Shown here in pieces: positions 13,558 through 24,890 of a stretch of 64,000 bases of DNA (its first letter is position 1; every line of letters starts with the position of its first letter). The position numbers and the translations under genes are program-made. The stretch covers positions 39,152,724 to 39,216,723 of the forward strand of contig OW203763.1 of NCBI GenBank assembly GCA_934045905.1, given 5' to 3'. Under the pieces are notes generated by a model. It did no database searches and was not told the DNA's origin. It worked only from the letters and a program-made list of their open reading frames with translations. This DNA is from Leuctra nigra. Lineage: Eukaryota > Arthropoda > Insecta > Plecoptera > Leuctridae.

Positions 13558-16500
13558 TGTTCATTTTGTGATACAGTTATGAAATTTGGTGGAGATGTTC
13601 CTTAGGACATATAAAAACGATTTGGCTATGATATCATTCGAGATTTTTCCCCTGGGATCAGTGGTGACCCCTAGAGGTAAAATTGCATAAATCCTCATAA
13701 AATGTATGGAACAACATTTTGAGCGAATGTTTGCTCTAGAATGACTATATGCACACAAGGGATTTATTAAAATATTTTAAATTACAAACATTTGCACAGT
13801 AGGGTCATTGGGGATCATTTGGGGTCAAATATCAAAAATCTTATTTATTTAGATATTTAATTTTTAATTTTTTTTAAATGAGTTGAAAAAGTCTTGTGGG
13901 GGTTAATAACGATGATCAAAACCAACATTGTTGCAATTGCAAATGTGCCCAATTTGTCAAAATTTTAAATACATTTTGATTTGGAATAACAACAAAATAT
14001 AATAGCTACACGAAATTTGGTGGAGATGTTCCTTAGAACATATGAAACAAACATGTCTGTGAGACTGTGATATCATTTGAGATTTTGACCATGGGGTAAG
14101 TGGTGTCCTCTGTGGGGGTCTCACCATTTGGAGACACTGCAGTCTGCAATATTCAAAGCTTCAATGGCGCCCTCTTTTACCCCAAACAGACAGGTTGTTC
14201 CATTTGCTGACCACATCACCTCACAACAGTCACAACTGCACATGACAGTGCATGGAATGGAAATCCCTATAGATACACCCCTGCCACCTTCCTTGCACTT
14301 GCATGACATCAACTCCATGCAAGATGTCGACGCATCTGGTAAAGATGACCACAACACAATGGTGGCCATTTTGCTCATCCAAGCCAATCACTAGGTGAAG
14401 GAAGCTCCATGCAAGTTTCAGGCGACTTATTTACATGTCCTTACGTGTTATATCAGAGATTCCCTATAGCTGGTGGAATCCGTTTCATAGGCTTGCCTAG
14501 TTAAGCAAATACATGTCGACGTACACTCGGCCAAACAAAACTTGAACGTTGACCAAATTTGAATGACTGCTGGTCATGTCCCATAACCAATCAAAGCTTG
14601 TTATCATCATTGAAATGTGAGGTCACCTACTAGAGTGAGACAATGAGATCGCTTAGACTGAGTACTGACTTCTGATGGTGCGATCTTACATTTATCAACC
14701 TATCAGATTTATTGAACGTTCAAGTTTTGTTTGGCCAAGTGTACGTCATTCTCCAACTTGTTCGCACCTTTTCAAATGAAATTTAAACAGCAAATTGTTC
14801 CTTGTCTGAGTCTGATGGCGTTCTGAGTCAATGTCCTTGTCAATTAGATTAATCTGTTTGGAGATGGTGAATGTATTCGGTCTTATAGGTTCAAACAGTT
14901 CCCAGGGCCAGAACTGTTTTTTAGGTGGAATGCAAATGACGATACATTGTTGCACTCTAAAGTTCATGTGAGAACTAAGGCTTCGGCTTTGGAATGCATT
15001 ATCTTGGTAACACTCATGGATTTGTATTGTATATATACCTACTCCAAATGATCCCAGATTCCAAATCATATGAATCTCTTTTTATTTCAAGAGCATACAG
15101 CATAGAGAACTGGCTTGCAGCATTTCGTCGAAGCAATTTCTTTGCAGGGAATTAAAACAGCTCAAGCTTATTGTCGTCAATTCTAAGAATGTAAGCACAA
15201 TATCTGTGGTTATGCAAAAAGCTACTACAATACAAAGATATCATTTACCACGTGCATTATTGTCCTCAACATACATAACCTAAACGATGTCTCTTGAAGC
15301 TTCACAAGTACGATGTCACGTATGTGCTTAACTACTGCGAAGCGCACTGTAGGGCCGATTTTTATTTAGGGTGCAAAGTTTGAACAATTTGCACCATCCA
15401 ATGAAGATGACTGTATCGATACTACTTTGTAATTTTTGAACTAAATTTGCCAAAAGTCAAGAGATCTGACTTTTTTCCTTACCTAGATAGACGATGGAAT
15501 GCTCGATTCTCATAACTGAAAACGAAGTAAGATTACCACCACTTGTTTGATAACCAATGTATAATCAAGAGTGCAAAGTGCTGTCAATCAGATCATACAT
15601 AACGTCTATTTTTGATTTGTTATAAAACCTTGAATTCCTGGTGGTAAATATTTGTATTTTGTTCAATTTTAGTGCGAAGTTCGGGTGAATATTGTGGATG
15701 TCCAGCTCTCATGAACGAACTCTCTATAACTTGAACTCATGGCAGTCAATAATTTGTATAATTCATGCCATTTCCCACAACAAGAATGATTTTATTGATC
15801 GATTTATTACTCGTGGGCTTTTTCTACTGAAACCATACAAATAAATAATGAAGATAGCTCAAGAAATACGATTTTTGAAATTTGACCCCAGGTGACCCCA
15901 AAATGACCTTTATCGTATATTCTCTTGACATTTTCGAATTTTAAAAAAGTCAGTTATTGAAAGTTCGTCAAAATACAAACTTAATTCACTAAAAAAAAGT
16001 GATTTCACTATTAATTATGATTTGTTTTAGATTTTGACCCCCACAGAGGTCACCAATGACCCAATGGTTAAAATCTCAAACGATATCATAGACATATATG
16101 TTTCATGTGCTATGGAACATCTCCACCAAATTTCGTGCAATTATTATAATGTGTTCTTTTTCCAAACCTAAATGAATTCAAAATTTTGTCTAATAAGCCC
16201 ATAATGCCCCTTCCTGCAACAATGTTGGTTTTGATCATCGTTATTATCACTTACAAGACTTTTACAACTCATTTCAAAAAAGAAAAAATTAAATAGCTCA
16301 ATAAATACGATTTTTGATATTTGACCCCCTATAACTCCCAAATGACCCTATTGTTCAAATTTTGGTAATTTTGTATTTTTAAAAAAATCACGTGTATGGA
16401 GATGGTCATTATAGAGAAAACAGTCACTCAAAATGTTGATTCAGACATTAGTTATGAGGATTTTTGTAATTTGACCTCTAGGAGTCACCACTGACCCCAG

Positions 16501-16622
16501 GGGCAAAATCTCTAATGATATCATAGCCAAATTGTTTTTATATGTCCTAAGCATACTTATAAATCCATGTCCTAAGGAACATCTTCACAAAATTTCATGC
16601 TTGTATCACAAAATGAACAATA
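13558..16622. mobile_element. Large foldback element, about 3.1 kb, with arms built of repeated units
   Basis: Sequence from about 13558 to 14127 recurs in inverted orientation at about 16030-16622. The outer ends are GTTCATTTTGTGATAC and GTATCACAAAATGAAC. Each arm itself carries two diverged units of roughly 435 bp sharing the phrase AATTTGGTGGAGATGTTCC (at about 13580 and 14016; inverted at about 16115 and 16580). A further partial unit (TAGCTCAAGAAATACGATTTTTG) lies near 15855. The central part (14128-15850) has overlapping open frames on both strands at 14121-14394 and contains a nested MITE. No transposase is recognised. Arms are clearly homologous but imperfect, which suggests an old insertion. 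Confidence 0.65.
14524..14741. mobile_element. Tc1/mariner-like MITE, copy 1 (218 bp)
   Basis: The ends are CACTCGGCCAAACAAAACTT and the complementary AAGTTTTGTTTGGCCAAGTG, each flanked by TA (14522-14523 and 14742-14743). A second, nearly identical copy lies at 37563-37773, which confirms both borders independently because the outside flanks differ. No coding capacity. Confidence 0.9.
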
Positions 16623-17754
16623 ATTCCTCTTTTCAATGTCAATGTCATAAAATGAAACATTTGAATTTTACCACCTCACTGCCTCTTCGAATCTCTTGAT
16701 TCCCATTAAAGATGGCAGTGGAAATGACGTCATCTTGTAGTACTTTGGGTGCATACCGATTTATGATCAGGTCGCCCAGTTTCCCTATCCTTTTAACATT
16801 GTGACGTAACACCTGGGCGTGACCTTGAGTCGAATCGTGGTCGAATGAATGAAAATAGAGTAATCACAACGCCCGACCTCTTGAGCTTGAGCGTTATGGG
16901 TACTGGTTTCAGCTCGTTTGTTGACGCGGCAAGTTTGATTTAACCCGTAAATCCTATGGTGACGTCAACGCCCAACCAGCTTCTATTTTGGACCTCACCC
17001 CTTGTAGTACCAGAGAACGAAGTGAATGACGAGAAGGCTGTGAGCTTGTTACACGGCTTTTTTGATGATGTGTCGTGTCGCATTTACGCCATCTTGTTTT
17101 GGTTGATACGATTCGGATTGTGTTCTGTCTACAGAAAGTGTTTAATTTGAAGGTAAGTGTTATGAATTAATAGATTGCTATTAATTTTTTTGACTAACTG
17201 ATAGTATTCAAGGGTATTTTAATCTCAGTTCTTCCCAACGTCTATACACTATTCGTTATACACGAATATTGTATAGACGTTGCGTTCTTCCCATGATTCA
17301 ATGCTGTTTCTTTCTGGCATTCTTGCTTGATTTCTCTGAAGCAGTTCGACACAATTCAGTGATTATGTAATCTTGGTTACGGCATTAATTAAATAGTATA
17401 CAGTTTAATATGTATTGATTGTCCAGTAACTATATAGGTATTATATTAGAGAACCATCAGTAGGTCCACTTGTGGTAGTTTCATACATTGCGAATGCCGA
17501 AAGAAGATGCAAATGGCGTATAGCGAACAAATTACATTGTAGTGTGGTCTTGTAGGTACTATTTGGATATGGATATAATACAAATTAAAAACTAGGAAAA
17601 CGCTTTGCGTAGCGCGTTGATAAGGGAGCATTTGAATTACATACACAATTTAAAACAATGCAAACTGGGGAAGTTATGGGGAGGTCGCAGAGCTCAGAGA
17701 TACATTATGCAATTCTTATTCTCATCTACACTCATGCTAAGTCATACTGTACAC
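16623..17754. other. No gene; contains a fragment related to the palindromic element at 61112
   Basis: At about 17009-17045 the text CCAGAGAACGAAGTGA, followed by GACGAGAAGGCTGTG, matches the end of the 267-bp palindrome at 61112-61378 with small differences. This is therefore another, older copy or half-copy of that family. A short hairpin CAACGTCTATAC...GTATAGACGTTG lies at about 17236-17282. Otherwise nothing recognised. Confidence 0.5.
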
Positions 17755-18000
17755 CAGTGGCGGTCTGGCCCGGGATGCCGGGATGCGATCGCATCCCGGG
17801 CCCCTGTCGTAAAGGGCCCTTTTTCCCATATTACGGGCCCCTAAATACATTTTACTCTCGTTTTTCATATTTAACCAGCATTTTTACTCATTTTACATAC
17901 GTTTTTTCTATCTTTACTTTGTTTTACGGGCCCTGTCACATGTTTATCCGGGCCCTTTGCCTCATGGCATCCCGGTGCTTTTCATCCCAGACCGCCCCTG
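17755..18000. mobile_element. hAT-like non-autonomous element, 246 bp, with 8-bp target duplication
   Basis: The ends are CAGTGGCGGTCTGG and CCAGACCGCCCCTG, with one mismatch between arms. The element is flanked by CTGTACAC at both 17747-17754 and 18001-18008. The 8-bp duplication and a CAG...CTG terminus are the hAT signature. The interior is composed of GGGCCC-containing palindromes and oligo-T tracts, with no transposase. Confidence 0.88.
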
Positions 18001-18380
18001 CTGTACACCACACATACTTACTCAACATACCGTAAATACCTAGTTATATAAACTGAGCAGCAGACCAACCACTTTTTCTGTAAGCAACAACATGGCATTT
18101 TCGGCCAACTGGATCTCAAAATTGGGAAATCTCACATTGGGGCACACCACACCACACATACCAAATTTGGGAACAATAGGTTACGCCCTTTTGCGAGCTA
18201 GAGGGCCGTGAAAATCGTGTTTTAGGGCGGTTTTCATAATAATCAGTAATAATCTCATAGTAGACTGGAACTAAAATCCGGTAAACAGGCCACAGCCTAA
18301 ACGGCTAAACCAAATGATCTAAAATTTTTACCACATGTGCACTTTTGGCGTCTGATTTAACATCACCCCCATGACTTTTG

Positions 18381-18800
18381 TGCCGCCATTTTGAAACCGG
18401 AAGTGACGTTATATCTCAAAAAATGGCTCGACCGATCGAAACGAATAAGCACTAGATTCGATTCAGACGGTCATTAATAATATGGAATATCCATAGACAA
18501 AATGTAAATGTTTTATTACTGAAACCGGAAATGACGTCATAAAATTGAAAAATCAGACTATAATCACCTCTTACTACAATAACTACATATTCAGAAGGCT
18601 TATAATGATACATAATATTTTATAAATAAATTATAGGTGGCAGTAATTTCAGCCGCCATTTTGTTAACCGGAAGTGGTGCCATATCTCGAAACAGGCTGG
18701 ACCGATTGGAACAAAGCTTTCGCTTTTCTTCATGTTATATCATTTAAGCATTATTTAGTATCAAACGTAATTTTTCTTAGTAACCAAATCGGAAATGGCT
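18381..18800. repeat. Degenerate tandem repeat, about 135-bp period
   Basis: The motif AACCGGAAGTGACGT or a close variant (AACCGGAAATGACGT, AACCGGAAGTGGTGC, AAATCGGAAATGGCT) recurs near 18395, 18525, 18668 and 18781. It is often preceded by CCGCCATTTTG and followed by ATATCTC and by GGCTnGACCGATnG. Spacing is about 110-145 bp. The units are too diverged for exact borders. Confidence 0.5.
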
Positions 18801-18880
18801 TCTTTTTTTTAGGGAATTAGTCATTGTTGCTCCGATATGTGTTACTAGTGTGAGAATAATCTAAAAAAGGAGCGATATCC

Positions 18881-19279
18881 CCATAAAAAAACACTCCTTG
18901 TAAAATTACCAGTCAGTCTCTACAACTATAAAAAAAATAGAAAAAATCGAAAAATTCAGCACTGAAAAGTAGTGATATCAAAAAATGAGCCAAGTTAAAA
19001 CTTAATTTTAAAAACCAAAATATACTTGGCGCATCGCCTTTTAGGGCATTATAGGGTAGGTAGATTTTATGTATATTTCACATCAGACTGACCTATACTT
19101 CTAGTTCTAAACCATATATTTGCACGATGCGCCAAGTATATTTTGGTTCTTAAAATTAAGTTTTGACTTAACCCATTTTTTGATATCACTACTTTTCAAT
19201 GCTAAATTTTTCGATTTCTTCTATTTTTATCTAGTTGAAGAGACTTGGCTGGTATTTTTACACGAAGTGTTTTTTATGG
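18881..19279. repeat. Long imperfect inverted repeat (arms about 160 bp)
   Basis: The left arm begins CCATAAAAAAACACT and runs past AAAATATACTTGGCGCATCG. The right arm starts near 19120 with CGATGCGCCAAGTATATTTT and returns to AGTGTTTTTTATGG. The central loop (about 19048-19118) is unrelated. It is non-coding and resembles a foldback MITE. No target duplication recognised. Confidence 0.7.
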
Positions 19280-20377
19280 GTTTATTTTAACGGAGTGACT
19301 ATTTTATAATAGTTATTGTTATTATGATGAGATTATGAATGATTTATTAATATTATTATTAGTTAGCTCATATTGGGTATTTAGCACGAGTCTGGGCTGT
19401 ATTGGCTCAATCATTCACAATTCATGATTACTCAGTTGGTACTTGGTAGGTATGATAGTTTTTAAAACTGTGACGTCAGAAACCAGATAGCCCAGTTCCC
19501 TGCAAGCAGTTCTAACTGATTTGATATTTGATGGATCTGTCTGATGCATTTGAAGTGAATAGTCCTTCATCTAGGGGGAAAATGCTCAAAATTAGGGGCA
19601 ACAAGTATCATATCATGGTTGGACTCACAAAACTCCAAGGAATAACACCTTGTATGAAACTTTTGACCCTCAGACAATAACTAAATCGGTATCAAATATA
19701 ATTTAACATTTGTAAACAGTACGTCTTTCAATAATGTAGTCTGGGTATACCATATTTTTTGAGCTTTGACTTATTTTCGAATATTCCCTTTCCCCACATT
19801 CACAATGTATGTCCTAAGTTTTTCAAATTTACCAGAAAGGGGCCTCAAAATTATTGCAAACAAAATGGCTATCTTGGTTTTTGAATAGACATTCATTTAC
19901 CGAATAAAATTGCTTTTGACCAATAAAATATATCCCCGATAAATTTCTAACTGACCAAAAATCCGAAAAAAATAAAATTTTGGAAAGTATGCTACATACC
20001 TGAAATTTTGCAGGTGTACGGAACGAATGCAATGATTCATAAAAATGAAAATTTCAGCTTGATGTGATTATCATTTTTGCCACCAGGGGCGCTGAAAGTT
20101 TCAAACTTGAAACGCACATTGTTAGTAAATATTGTGCATCCTTAAATTATGAAATAAATCATGAAGGATCACCTTTATTGGCGCAATAAAGATTTGTAAA
20201 AATATTGGTGCTATATAAATGTTCTCGTCTCTTATTGGTTAACAGTTTGTTTTTTAATTCTTATCGCGTTTAGAAGTTAAATTAAGAGATATTTTCAAAA
20301 TATTTATTATTTTTACCCTATGCATAAATGCACATGCATTACAATTACCTAGTCTTGTTTCGGAGTTATAATGTAAT
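19280..20377. other. No gene recognised; upstream flank, possibly the 5' UTR, of the non-LTR element
   Basis: There are no convincing open frames. The last few hundred bases may belong to the untranslated 5' region of the retrotransposon that follows, but its 5' border cannot be placed without other copies. Confidence 0.4.
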
Positions 20378-21778
20378 TTGCTGTCCCGCTATTGGTCCAA
20401 GATGGCCGGCAAGCAAGATGAGCTAGTGTTAAGAAAAAGTGAAGGAAATAGTAAATTTAATAATTGTCCGACTTGTGCAAAAGCAGTAAGAAATGCTGGG
20501 TTGCAGTGTATCCAGTGCAAGTATTGGTACCATTTTACTTGCCTGAAGAAAGAAAAGAAGGACTATAGTAAAGGCAAGAAAAGTGATCTCGTGTGCGAGA
20601 TCTGCAAAAGTAGGGTTATAGTGGTCGAAATTGACAAGGATCAACAGAGTGTAAAGATGATTTACTCAGAGGAGAATCTTACAAGTGTATTGGAAGGTGA
20701 AGGAAATGAAGAACGGGAAATATCAAAGGATCTGGGTAAAGGTTGTAAGGAAATTGCAAGTGAGCTTGAAACAGTGCTGCAGAAATCGGTAGCGGACATG
20801 GATAATCAGGAACCCAATGAAGATGAAGACATGATAAAAAGAGAGAACAATATTCTTAAACGACTAGTTAGGAGCCTGGAAGCTGAGAATAGGTTACAAG
20901 CAGAGAAAATCTTGCGCTTGGAAAAGCTACTAGAAGGTCCAGCCCCTGAACGACAAAACCTACAAACATCGGAGGGTAGGACAAGCTATGCTGACATGAT
21001 CAAGAAAAAGAAGAAATATGATGAAGTTATCATCACTGGAGAGCCTGGAGAAGAGTACGAGAAGGTTAAAGAATTAGTGATGAACAATGTTGTTCCGGCT
21101 AAACTGGCTGTGGGAATAAAAGGCATTAGAAAGAGTTCGGAAGGTATCATCATAAACTGTGACAGTGCTGCCTCCAGGGTGAAACTGATCAATGAGGCAA
21201 AGAAAAATCTGCCCGCGACTTATAAAGTGCAAGAGATGAAAGTGTGGAACCCGCGAGTAATGGCCATTCATATATGGAATGAAGATTTACAAGAGGACGA
21301 CGAGAAGCTCGTGAGTGAAATCATCGAACAAAACAATCTTCGGGAGGGAAATGAGAATGTTATGGTAAAAAGGATCTTAACAATCAAAGATAAAAGGTAT
21401 GTAAAGAAAGTCAGATTAGTTCTCGAAGTAGATCCAGAGTCCAGGGCAAGATTAGTACAGGCAGGTAGGCTCTACCTAGGGTGGAGCGATGGGAAGGTTG
21501 TGGATCATGTTCATGTAAAAAGATGTTTCAAATGCTCTGGATTCTCTCACATGCAAGGTGAATGTAAAAATGAGAGAAAATGTGGTCACTGTGGGTACGA
21601 TCATGACACTAAAGATTGTAAAAATAATTTTTATGAATGCTGCAATTGTATAGAAACAAACAAAAAGCTAAACATGAACTTACCAACGGACCATAGCTCC
21701 CTGGATTGGGATTGTAAATGCTACAAGAGGCAGGTAGAGATGTTGGAAAGTAGGATTCAATATGACAGCAAACAATAG
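20378..21778 (+). CDS. LINE ORF1 protein, PHD-like zinc finger plus CCHC knuckles (466 residues)
   Basis: This is the nucleic-acid-binding (Gag-like) protein of the retrotransposon, expected to coat its RNA. Near the N-terminus lies a PHD/RING-like cluster with C30, C33, C44, C47, H52, C55, C73 and C76. A charged, Leu-rich stretch at about 155-185 looks like a coiled coil. The middle part (about 205-370) resembles the RRM-like region of LINE ORF1 proteins. The C-terminal part has CCHC-type knuckles (CFKCSGFSHMQGEC and CGHCGYDHDTKDC) and a further Cys-rich tail. A second in-frame ATG at 20402, in the context AAGATGG, is a likelier initiator than the first. The stop lies six bases before the ORF2 ATG, so ORF2 is probably translated by reinitiation or a similar mechanism; that is inference. 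Confidence 0.88.
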   Translation: MLSRYWSKMAGKQDELVLRKSEGNSKFNNCPTCAKAVRNAGLQCIQCKYWYHFTCLKKEKKDYSKGKKSDLVCEICKSRVIVVEIDKDQQSVKMIYSEENLTSVLEGEGNEEREISKDLGKGCKEIASELETVLQKSVADMDNQEPNEDEDMIKRENNILKRLVRSLEAENRLQAEKILRLEKLLEGPAPERQNLQTSEGRTSYADMIKKKKKYDEVIITGEPGEEYEKVKELVMNNVVPAKLAVGIKGIRKSSEGIIINCDSAASRVKLINEAKKNLPATYKVQEMKVWNPRVMAIHIWNEDLQEDDEKLVSEIIEQNNLREGNENVMVKRILTIKDKRYVKKVRLVLEVDPESRARLVQAGRLYLGWSDGKVVDHVHVKRCFKCSGFSHMQGECKNERKCGHCGYDHDTKDCKNNFYECCNCIETNKKLNMNLPTDHSSLDWDCKCYKRQVEMLESRIQYDSKQ

Positions 21779-21784
21779 CAATTA

Positions 21785-24721
21785 ATGCACTCAATTGTTC
21801 AACAATCAGCGGAGGGAAATGTAGTACCAGGTCACGATATATTATATATAAATGCACAAAGCATAGTAAGTAACATTGATGAATTAAGAGATTATGTGAC
21901 TAAATACAAGTATAACATCATTGCAGTAGCTGAATCACATGTCACAGCAGACATATTGGACAAGGAAATACGCCTCATGGGTTATAAACATGTAAGATGT
22001 GACTCACAAAGCCGACACACAGGCGGGGTCATTTTATACATATTAAAATCGTTGAAATTTGTGGTCATTCATAACTCTGCTGAATCCAGTGGGAGTTGGG
22101 TGCTTGGAATCAAACTCAAGCTTAGACGAGTAAACATAATTGTATTTACTGTGTACCACTCTCCAAATGCAAACCATGCAGAATTTATTCAATATTTCAC
22201 GGAGGTAGTGTGCGAAAGCATAATGAACAAGCATAAGGGTACTACAACGGTGATTGTAGGTGACTTTAATATGGATACTCTCAAGCCCAATGCTATCACT
22301 AGAAACATGATTGGTGGTATTGAAACGTATGGTCTAACTCAAATTGTAAATCAACCAACTAGAATAACGAAAATGAGTGAAACTCTTATAGACTACATAA
22401 TCACTAATTGTGACAAGGTTACATTTGGAGTGGGAGGAGGTCCCGGTATTGGAGACCATGAATCGTTCATGATTGACATAAACACTGAAGCAAGACGAGA
22501 AAGAGAAGTAGATTTGTACAGTCTGTTTGACTGGAGAGGTTATGACGTAGCTAGGTTTAGAGCAGATCTAGAAGAGCAAGAGTATGATATGTTGGAAACT
22601 GATGTAAACCTAGCCTCTCAAATATTTGTTCAAGGTCTAACAAGTGCGAAAGAGAAAAATCTTACAAGCATTTTGAAGAAGAGAGGAAATATAGGGGTCC
22701 CATGGATAACTGATGAGATAAGGAAGGAGATGCAGTTGAGAAATAATTATTTTAAAAGAGCGAAACTTAGTCGACTTCAAAGTGATTGGGATGAATTTAA
22801 AAGGTATCGAAATCGAGTTCTTAGCATGCTCAGAAAATCAAAATATGATTATTACTATGAAAAGATTGACAGACAAAGAGGAGATAGTAAGGGTATGTGG
22901 AAAACTCTTAAGAAACTTGTAAGTGAAAAGAATCAGAAGTGTACTGCAGATGAGATTGTCTTATGCAATGGTAGCATAATATCAGATAAGGTAGACATTG
23001 CAAATCACTTTAATACATATTTTTCTGAGAGTGTTGAAGAGATTATAAGTAATATTTCGGAAATAGATATAAATAATATTAGTAATAGAATAGTTGACCA
23101 GGTTGAACTTAACCAGTACAACCGAGTGAGTAAAGATATCATCATGTGTGACTTCAAACAAGTTCAAATCCAGGATTTAAATAAGCTAGTGATGGATTTA
23201 AAAAATAAAGGAGGTGGAACTCTGGATGGAATCTCTGTCAGATTGTTAAAAGATGGGTATCCTAGCATTAAGCATAGACTACTTCATTTAATTAATTTAT
23301 CATTAAGTAAAGGCGTATTTCCCAAAAGTTGGAAAGAAACACTTGTAATTCCGGTCCCTAAAGTTGCTGGGACTACATTAATTGATCAATTTAGGCCGAT
23401 AAATATGCTGCCAATTTATGAAAAACTGCTGGAGCTTGTTGTACACTCTCAGTTAGAGGAATATTTTTATAAAAATAACTTTATTATGACTAATCAATCT
23501 GGATTCCGGAAAGGTCACTCCTGTGAAACAGCGGTGCAGTGGATGGTTTCTGAGTGGAACAAACTAAGAGATAATAATTTATCAATATTGTCAGTTTTCC
23601 TGGACTTCAAAAGGGCTTTTGAGACCATCGATAGGAAAAGGTTGTTAATGAAATTGCAATATATGTATGGTGTTCAAGGTACTGTGTACCAGTGGCTCGA
23701 TGATTATCTCAATGAGAGAGCTCAAAGAACTAAATTTGATGGGGAAATCTCAGACACTATCGATGTAAATCTAGGAGTACCACAAGGCTCAGTCTTAGGA
23801 CCATTCTTATTTTCAGTGTATGTTAATGACATAAATTGTTGTTTAAATAAATGTGTGATAAATGTCTATGCAGATGATACAGTCATCTTCTATGGTGGAA
23901 ATGATATGACTGATTTGAACAATACATTGAACGAAGAATTGAAGGTAGTGACTGACTGGTTGAGCATTAATATGCTAAAGCTGAACAATAGTAAGTGTAA
24001 GGCAATGATGATTGGTACTGGGAAACTACATTATATGAACACAACTGATAATTGTGAAGTTAATATTGTACTAAATGGTGAGTTAGTGGAATGTGTTAAA
24101 TCATTCAAATACTTAGGTATGTTGTTGGATGTAAATCTAAGTTTTAAACAACATATACTGTACATAGAGAACAAAATCAGAAAAAAACTTAGCTACCTTA
24201 GTAGGATAGGTCAGCACCTGACAGTAGCCACAAAACTATGTATATATAACACTATTATTAAACCACACCTTACCTTTTGTATGATTTTATTGTATCAGGC
24301 ATTTAATACAGATATTGAAAGACTACAGATTCTACAAAATAGAGGCATGAGGATTATTCTGAAATGTAGTATATATGCACCTGTAAATACTATGTTAAAA
24401 TCTCTAAATTGGCTAAGGATTAAGGATTATGTGTATTTTCAAGGCATGTGTTTTATTTACAAACTTCAAAATGGTCTTCTACCTGCATATTTTACAAACA
24501 CTGAAAAAGTTGAAAATGTCCATCAGCATTACACGAGAGCGCATAATAATTTTTTTCTAAACCATGTTCATAAACAATCATCGGCCAAATCTTTATTTTA
24601 TCTTGGGATTCGTTCTTTTAATGCTCTTCCACTTAATGTTAAAAGTGTGAGGAGTCTTAGCATATTTAAAAGCAAACTTTTAGAAATTATAATGACGGAA
24701 ACATTTATGTTGACATCCTAA
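21785..24721 (+). CDS. LINE ORF2 protein, AP-endonuclease and reverse transcriptase (978 residues)
   Basis: This is the enzyme for target-primed reverse transcription. The N-terminal part is an exonuclease/endonuclease/phosphatase fold: INAQSI, AVAESH (catalytic Glu), VGDFNMD and a late GDHESF (catalytic Asp-His). The reverse transcriptase follows with LDFKRAFETID (motif A Asp), GVPQGSVLGPFLF (motif B) and VYADDT (motif C catalytic pair). A C-terminal extension with the usual IENKIRKKLSYL and LQILQNRGMR segments follows; no RNase H is recognised. The length is normal for a full ORF2 of this group, and there are no internal stops or frameshifts. It reads in the same direction as ORF1. Confidence 0.93.
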   Translation: MHSIVQQSAEGNVVPGHDILYINAQSIVSNIDELRDYVTKYKYNIIAVAESHVTADILDKEIRLMGYKHVRCDSQSRHTGGVILYILKSLKFVVIHNSAESSGSWVLGIKLKLRRVNIIVFTVYHSPNANHAEFIQYFTEVVCESIMNKHKGTTTVIVGDFNMDTLKPNAITRNMIGGIETYGLTQIVNQPTRITKMSETLIDYIITNCDKVTFGVGGGPGIGDHESFMIDINTEARREREVDLYSLFDWRGYDVARFRADLEEQEYDMLETDVNLASQIFVQGLTSAKEKNLTSILKKRGNIGVPWITDEIRKEMQLRNNYFKRAKLSRLQSDWDEFKRYRNRVLSMLRKSKYDYYYEKIDRQRGDSKGMWKTLKKLVSEKNQKCTADEIVLCNGSIISDKVDIANHFNTYFSESVEEIISNISEIDINNISNRIVDQVELNQYNRVSKDIIMCDFKQVQIQDLNKLVMDLKNKGGGTLDGISVRLLKDGYPSIKHRLLHLINLSLSKGVFPKSWKETLVIPVPKVAGTTLIDQFRPINMLPIYEKLLELVVHSQLEEYFYKNNFIMTNQSGFRKGHSCETAVQWMVSEWNKLRDNNLSILSVFLDFKRAFETIDRKRLLMKLQYMYGVQGTVYQWLDDYLNERAQRTKFDGEISDTIDVNLGVPQGSVLGPFLFSVYVNDINCCLNKCVINVYADDTVIFYGGNDMTDLNNTLNEELKVVTDWLSINMLKLNNSKCKAMMIGTGKLHYMNTTDNCEVNIVLNGELVECVKSFKYLGMLLDVNLSFKQHILYIENKIRKKLSYLSRIGQHLTVATKLCIYNTIIKPHLTFCMILLYQAFNTDIERLQILQNRGMRIILKCSIYAPVNTMLKSLNWLRIKDYVYFQGMCFIYKLQNGLLPAYFTNTEKVENVHQHYTRAHNNFFLNHVHKQSSAKSLFYLGIRSFNALPLNVKSVRSLSIFKSKLLEIIMTETFMLTS

Positions 24722-24890
24722 TTAGATTATTCTATGTTTTTAGTGTGTTAATTCTTTGGTTTGTGTCTTTATTGTGTATCTTTATGTATCTTTGTATTGT
24801 ACTGATTTGTGAAAGATAGCGCTTGCGCTAAATAAAGAATTATTATTATTATTATTATTATATTCCTGCATAGTTTTATGCCGGTATAGC

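Larger units (their letters stand above)
20378..24862 (+). mobile_element. Apparently intact two-ORF non-LTR (LINE) retrotransposon, CR1/Jockey-like
   Basis: Two long, consecutive open frames (zinc-finger ORF1 and endonuclease/reverse-transcriptase ORF2) are separated by six bases. They are followed by a short 3' UTR, an AATAAA at 24831-24836 and a terminal (ATT)n tract to about 24862. The arrangement and the microsatellite tail in place of poly(A) are typical of CR1/Jockey-group elements; the exact clade needs a tree. Both frames are free of stops, so the copy may be young. The 5' border is uncertain, and no target-site duplication was identified. Confidence 0.88.

Noticed and set aside
14121..14394. 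Overlapping 88-codon frames on both strands as a possible gene
   Set aside because: Neither translation shows a domain, and the frames lie in the centre of a foldback repeat. Open frames on both strands are expected by base composition.
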